Shown: positions 4,782-8,118 of the stretch, in pieces
How positions within the stretch are numbered: position 1 is the stretch's first letter
Layout: each line of letters starts with the position of its first letter
Source: Planctomycetota bacterium
GTDB taxonomy: Bacteria; Planctomycetota; UBA8108
NCBI GenBank assembly: GCA_002695115.1
Contig: NZOA01000009.1
Location: 24,689-32,806, forward strand
Direction: 5' to 3'
DNA length: 8,118 nt
Made by a program: the position numbers and the translations under genes
The notes under the pieces: generated by a model
Database searches by the model: none
Told to the model about the DNA's origin: nothing
The model's input: only the letters and a program-made list of their open reading frames with translations

Positions 4782-6161
4782 ATGTCCTATCAGTCTAGCG
4801 ACCTGTATTTGCAACTACCAGATATGCCCGGATTCTCCCAAACCACGATCATCGCCGGCGGAAACGCCGGACCGTCAATCGCTCTCGTCCTGTCGCTGTT
4901 GATTGCCATGGCAACCCTGAACGGTTGCGACAGCTCAGCGTCCGAAGCCCAGGAAGAGGCCGGCGCGAATTCCGCCCTCAAAGAACTTGTAGACGAGTTC
5001 CAGAAGCTCCCCGACCTCGAACAGAAGACGGCTGAACGACTCGCGAAGCATATCCTGAGTTCCCCTCGCGAAGACGCGGTAAAGCTCTCGAACGCCATAA
5101 GAGCCGTGAAGTCGGAGCCAAGGTGGGGAAGGGATGAAAATCGCCCCGTGCCGATCGCCACCAGCCTCGCAACCGAGGGAGACATCTCGGTCTACTACAA
5201 GACCAACGCCACCCTCGAGGTCGACAAGGATGCCGACATCGTCGCCAGGGTGAACGGCCTGGTAAAAAAGATCACGGTCGAAGAAGGCGACGAGGTGAAG
5301 GCCGGCGACGTCCTGCTGGAGATCGAAAATGACGAATACAAGCACAGGGTCACCCTGTCGAGCGCCAGGGCCCAGAACCTCAAGTCGAAAAGAGACCGGC
5401 TGGAGGCCCTCACCGATGACCTGGTCTCGGCGCAGGAACGGGAGACCGCCGAGAGCGAGTACAATACGGCGATGGCCGAGCTGGAGCTCGCGCAGCTCAA
5501 CCTCTCCTACACGATGGTACGCGCGCCCTTCGGCGGCCGGATCGTCACGAGAATGGTCGACCCGGGGCAGAAGGTCGGCTCCGAGACACCCGTCTTCCAC
5601 CTCTCTGATTTCAGGTCCCTCCTTGCCAAGGTCTTCGTTCCCTCCAAGGAGTTCAGGAACCTGAAAACCGAGCAGGACGTCAACCTCGTCCTCGACAGTA
5701 CGAAGACCGTCATGAAGGGAGGGATCAAGCTGATCAGCCCCATCATCGATCCCGCCACCGGAACGATCAAGATCACCGTAGAGGTGTCGGACTACCCCGC
5801 CAACACCCGCCCGGGTGACTTCGCCGAGGTGCAGGTCATCACCGACACCCACCCGGCCGTGGTCCTCGTCCCCCGCTTCGCCGTCATCACAGATCACGAT
5901 GAGCAGGTCGTCTTCATCGCAACCGAGGGCAATACCGCGGAGCGACGTCCCGTGGAGGTCGGCTATACCGACGATGACAATGCCGAGATCATCAGCGGCG
6001 TCAAGGTGGGAGAGCGAGTTGTCGTAAAGGGCCAGCGGCGGCTTGAGAATGGGACAGTCCTGAAAATCCTGGACAATACATCCAAGGATCCAAAGGTGTC
6101 CCAGGACGCTCCGGAGAGTCAGAAAAAGAAACCTGGCCCGAAAGGGTTCAGAAAGAAATGA
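4782..6161 (+). CDS. RND efflux periplasmic adaptor (membrane fusion protein)
   Basis: The 459-residue product links an RND pump to an outer-membrane channel across the periplasm. A hydrophobic stretch (32-46) leads to LNGC (46-49), a lipobox with an unusual Asn at -2; Asp50 after the lipidated Cys would favour inner-membrane retention under the E. coli Lol rule. Residues 64-111 look helical and charged. The adaptor fold follows: first lipoyl half (about 150-183, with VNGLVKKITVEEGDEVKAGD), a short alpha-hairpin (185-243), second lipoyl half with VRAPFGGRIVTRMVDPGQKV (246-265), a beta-barrel (275-355, with GTIKITVEV and RPGDFAEVQV), a membrane-proximal domain (360-430) and a Lys-rich tail. 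The chosen ATG has only a weak, hairpin-embedded ribosome site; Met15 (4824) is an alternative without one. The n-region has no Lys or Arg from either start, which is odd for a signal peptide. The stop overlaps the permease start. Confidence 0.88.
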   Translation: MSYQSSDLYLQLPDMPGFSQTTIIAGGNAGPSIALVLSLLIAMATLNGCDSSASEAQEEAGANSALKELVDEFQKLPDLEQKTAERLAKHILSSPREDAVKLSNAIRAVKSEPRWGRDENRPVPIATSLATEGDISVYYKTNATLEVDKDADIVARVNGLVKKITVEEGDEVKAGDVLLEIENDEYKHRVTLSSARAQNLKSKRDRLEALTDDLVSAQERETAESEYNTAMAELELAQLNLSYTMVRAPFGGRIVTRMVDPGQKVGSETPVFHLSDFRSLLAKVFVPSKEFRNLKTEQDVNLVLDSTKTVMKGGIKLISPIIDPATGTIKITVEVSDYPANTRPGDFAEVQVITDTHPAVVLVPRFAVITDHDEQVVFIATEGNTAERRPVEVGYTDDDNAEIISGVKVGERVVVKGQRRLENGTVLKILDNTSKDPKVSQDAPESQKKKPGPKGFRKK

Positions 6162-8118
6162 GGGCTATAGTCGCCGGAGCCGTCAGGCGAAGGGTGACCG
6201 TGGTCATGGCGGTACTCGCTGTCATCGCCTTCGGTTTCGTGGGTTACTCGCGGCTTTCCGTCGAGCTCTTCCCCGACATTTCCTATCCCTCCATCACGGT
6301 CCAGACAGATCTCCCCGACAGCGCCCCCCAGGAGGTCGAGAACCTCATATCCCGCAGGATCGAGGAAGCCGTAGGCGTTCTCAGCGGCCTGAAGAGTGTT
6401 CACTCGGTCTCGCGGGCAGGCACCTCCGAGGTCCTGCTCGAGTTCGAGTGGGGTTCGGATATGGACCTCATGTCGATGGAGGTCAGGGAAAAAGTAGATC
6501 GCCTGCACCTGCCGCGAGAGGCCGAGAGCCCGATCGTCCTGCGGTTCGATCCGAGCCTCGACCCGATCCTGCGCCTGGCGCTCTCGGGACCGGGTGACCT
6601 CCGCGCCCTGCGCTACCTCGCAGAGCGCAGGATCAAGCAGGATCTCGAGACCATCGAGGGCGTCGCCGCCGCCCAGGTGGCCGGCGGTCTTGAAGAAGAG
6701 ATCCAGATCGAGGTTGACCAGGAAGGACTCGCGGCCAGGGGAATCACCCTCGAGACAGTCCAGGGAATCGTCGGAGTCTCCAACCTCAACCTCCCGGGGG
6801 GATCTCTTCGAAGCAACGAGCGGCATTACCTCGTACGCACGATCAACGAATTCGACGACCTCGACGAGATCAGGAACCTGGTCGTCGCCCAGAAGGCGGG
6901 AGCGGTGATCCGCCTCTCCGACGTGGCCACGGTGACCAGGGGATCCAGGGAGCGCGAGATCATCACCCGGGTAGATGGCACGGAATCGATCGAGCTCTCG
7001 ATCTACAAGGCTGGCGATGCGAATATCGTCGCCACCGCCGATATCGTCAAGGCGGCCATCGAAAAATGGAAGGGGAAGCTCAAGGATGGAAATACGCTCA
7101 CCATCCTCTTCGACCAGTCGACCTTCATATCCCAGGCTGTCGGAGAAGTTCGCAAGGCGGCGCTCATCGGCGGCGCCCTGGCGATCATCATTCTCTTCTT
7201 CTTCCTGCGGGATATGCGAAGCACCCTGATCGTCGCCACCTCGATCCCCATCTCGGTGATAGCCACCTTCATGTTCATGTACAGGATGGATGTCTCGCTC
7301 AACCTGATGTCGCTGGGAGGCCTGACACTGGGCCTCGGCATGCTGCTGGACTCATCCATCGTCGTGCTTGAATCGATCTTCCGCAAGCGCCAGCAGGGAG
7401 CGTCCCTGCGGGAGGCCTCCATCGAGGGGACCGCCGAGATCGGCCCCGCCGTGATAGCCTCAACCCTGACGACGGTCGCCGTCTTCCTGCCGATCGTCTT
7501 TGTCGAAGGCGTCGCCGGGCAGATGTTCAAGGACCAGGCTCTCACCGTGACCATCAGCCTCTGCGTCTCGCTTCTCGTGGCGATAACCCTGATTCCCATG
7601 CTCAGCTCCCTGGGGAGCCGGCGTGAAAAAACAGCCTCGGCGGCCCGGGAGGAGTCCGCCCCGGGGAACCATGCGGGACGGGAATTCACGCTGGGGGTGA
7701 TCTCCCGGCTCTACGATGGCATCGCAAAAAAAGTGCTGGCGAGACCCGCCGCCTGCCTGCTCTCCGCGTTCGGGCTCTTCGCGGTATCCCTCGTTCTCCT
7801 GAGGGGAATCGGCACCGAGCTGATCCCCCAGATGAGCGAAGGAGAATTTTATTTCGAGGTCAACATGCCGGAAGGCACCGCCCTCTCGGCAACCGACGGC
7901 ATCATCCAGCGCATGGAAAAAGCGGCCAAGAATCCCGAGTTGGGAATCGAGCGCTCCTACTCCACCAGCGGCAGCCGCCTGGTAAGCGGCGGGATGTCGT
8001 TGAATACCATGGGCGAGAACCTCGGGCAGCTCAATCTCGTCATGAAAGACCGCGGCGACGACCGGAAAGAAAAACTCACCATCGATTCGCTGCGGACGAG
8101 CTTCGATGAGATACCCGA
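6158..8118 (+). CDS. RND efflux permease, 3' truncated by window edge
   Basis: The frame opens at ATG 6158-6160, overlapping the adaptor's stop as ATGA, and stays open to the window end (653 codons plus two bases; the family is usually about 1,020-1,050 residues). It is the proton-driven inner-membrane transporter of a tripartite pump. TM1 spans about 13-30 and leads to the typical VELFPDISYPSITV (35-48). A first periplasmic porter region reaches about 330. TM2-TM6 follow at roughly 335-350, 357-375, 383-404, 431-448 and 460-484, then a charged cytoplasmic loop (487-525), TM7 (531-548) and the start of the second porter region with GTELIPQMSEGEF (552-564). In TM4, GMLLDSSIVVLES keeps Asp398, matching AcrB Asp407, but has Ser399 where AcrB has Asp408. 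The overall character is HAE1-like or an uncharacterised multidrug/export RND; substrate is not predictable. The 4-base overlap implies translational coupling to the adaptor. Confidence 0.92.
   Translation, partial: MRAIVAGAVRRRVTVVMAVLAVIAFGFVGYSRLSVELFPDISYPSITVQTDLPDSAPQEVENLISRRIEEAVGVLSGLKSVHSVSRAGTSEVLLEFEWGSDMDLMSMEVREKVDRLHLPREAESPIVLRFDPSLDPILRLALSGPGDLRALRYLAERRIKQDLETIEGVAAAQVAGGLEEEIQIEVDQEGLAARGITLETVQGIVGVSNLNLPGGSLRSNERHYLVRTINEFDDLDEIRNLVVAQKAGAVIRLSDVATVTRGSREREIITRVDGTESIELSIYKAGDANIVATADIVKAAIEKWKGKLKDGNTLTILFDQSTFISQAVGEVRKAALIGGALAIIILFFFLRDMRSTLIVATSIPISVIATFMFMYRMDVSLNLMSLGGLTLGLGMLLDSSIVVLESIFRKRQQGASLREASIEGTAEIGPAVIASTLTTVAVFLPIVFVEGVAGQMFKDQALTVTISLCVSLLVAITLIPMLSSLGSRREKTASAAREESAPGNHAGREFTLGVISRLYDGIAKKVLARPAACLLSAFGLFAVSLVLLRGIGTELIPQMSEGEFYFEVNMPEGTALSATDGIIQRMEKAAKNPELGIERSYSTSGSRLVSGGMSLNTMGENLGQLNLVMKDRGDDRKEKLTIDSLRTSFDEIP

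Noticed and set aside
4654..4902. Possible frameshifted true N-terminus of the adaptor in another frame
   Set aside because: The upstream frame has positive charges, but it does not give a signal-peptide-like hydrophobic core leading into the adaptor, and no single-base slip produces a better signal.
4935..5897. Antisense open frame (320 codons) opposite the adaptor gene
   Set aside because: The plus strand encodes a clear RND adaptor; the antisense product shows no motif or signal and has the composition of a shadow frame.
6119..6826. Antisense open frame (235 codons) opposite the permease start
   Set aside because: It is opposite the recognisable N-terminus of an RND permease and shows no domain of its own.

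Overview
The window looks like chromosomal DNA from a GC-rich Gram-negative bacterium, most likely a planctomycete or relative. The main clue is a short duplicated dockerin-type module (RGDxNxDGxVDxSD followed by YLFxGG) just after signal peptides, together with an adjacent DUF1800/DUF1501 pair. Both are common in Planctomycetota but not exclusive to them, so the assignment is an inference. I see no tRNA, rRNA, CRISPR array, transposase, integrase or attachment site.

Layout. Positions 1-140 (minus strand) hold the 5' end of a secreted protein whose dockerin-like module is cut by the window edge. A 349-base divergent intergenic region (141-489) follows, with a candidate minus-strand promoter and some short repeats. 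On the plus strand, 490-3024 encodes an 844-residue exported DUF1800 protein carrying an N-terminal dockerin-type pair and two inserted EF-hand pairs. Sixty bases later, 3085-4479 encodes a 464-residue DUF1501 protein with a twin-arginine signal. A strong intrinsic terminator at 4505-4544 closes this two-gene unit.

After a 237-base gap, a second plus-strand operon begins. It contains a lipoprotein-type RND periplasmic adaptor (4782-6161) and, overlapping it by 4 bases (ATGA), an RND inner-membrane permease that starts at 6158 and is still open at the window's right edge (653 complete codons). No TolC-like outer-membrane gene lies inside the window.

How the genes work together. The DUF1800 and DUF1501 proteins are probably co-transcribed and both exported, one apparently by Sec and the other by Tat. 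Their biochemical role is unknown; the EF hands and dockerin loops suggest a calcium-dependent envelope or extracellular function. The adaptor and permease should form the inner-membrane part of a tripartite efflux pump. Nothing links the two operons functionally, and the terminator separates them. I found no clear new defence or mobile system. The most unusual items are the EF-hand insertions in DUF1800 and the hairpin next to the adaptor start codon.
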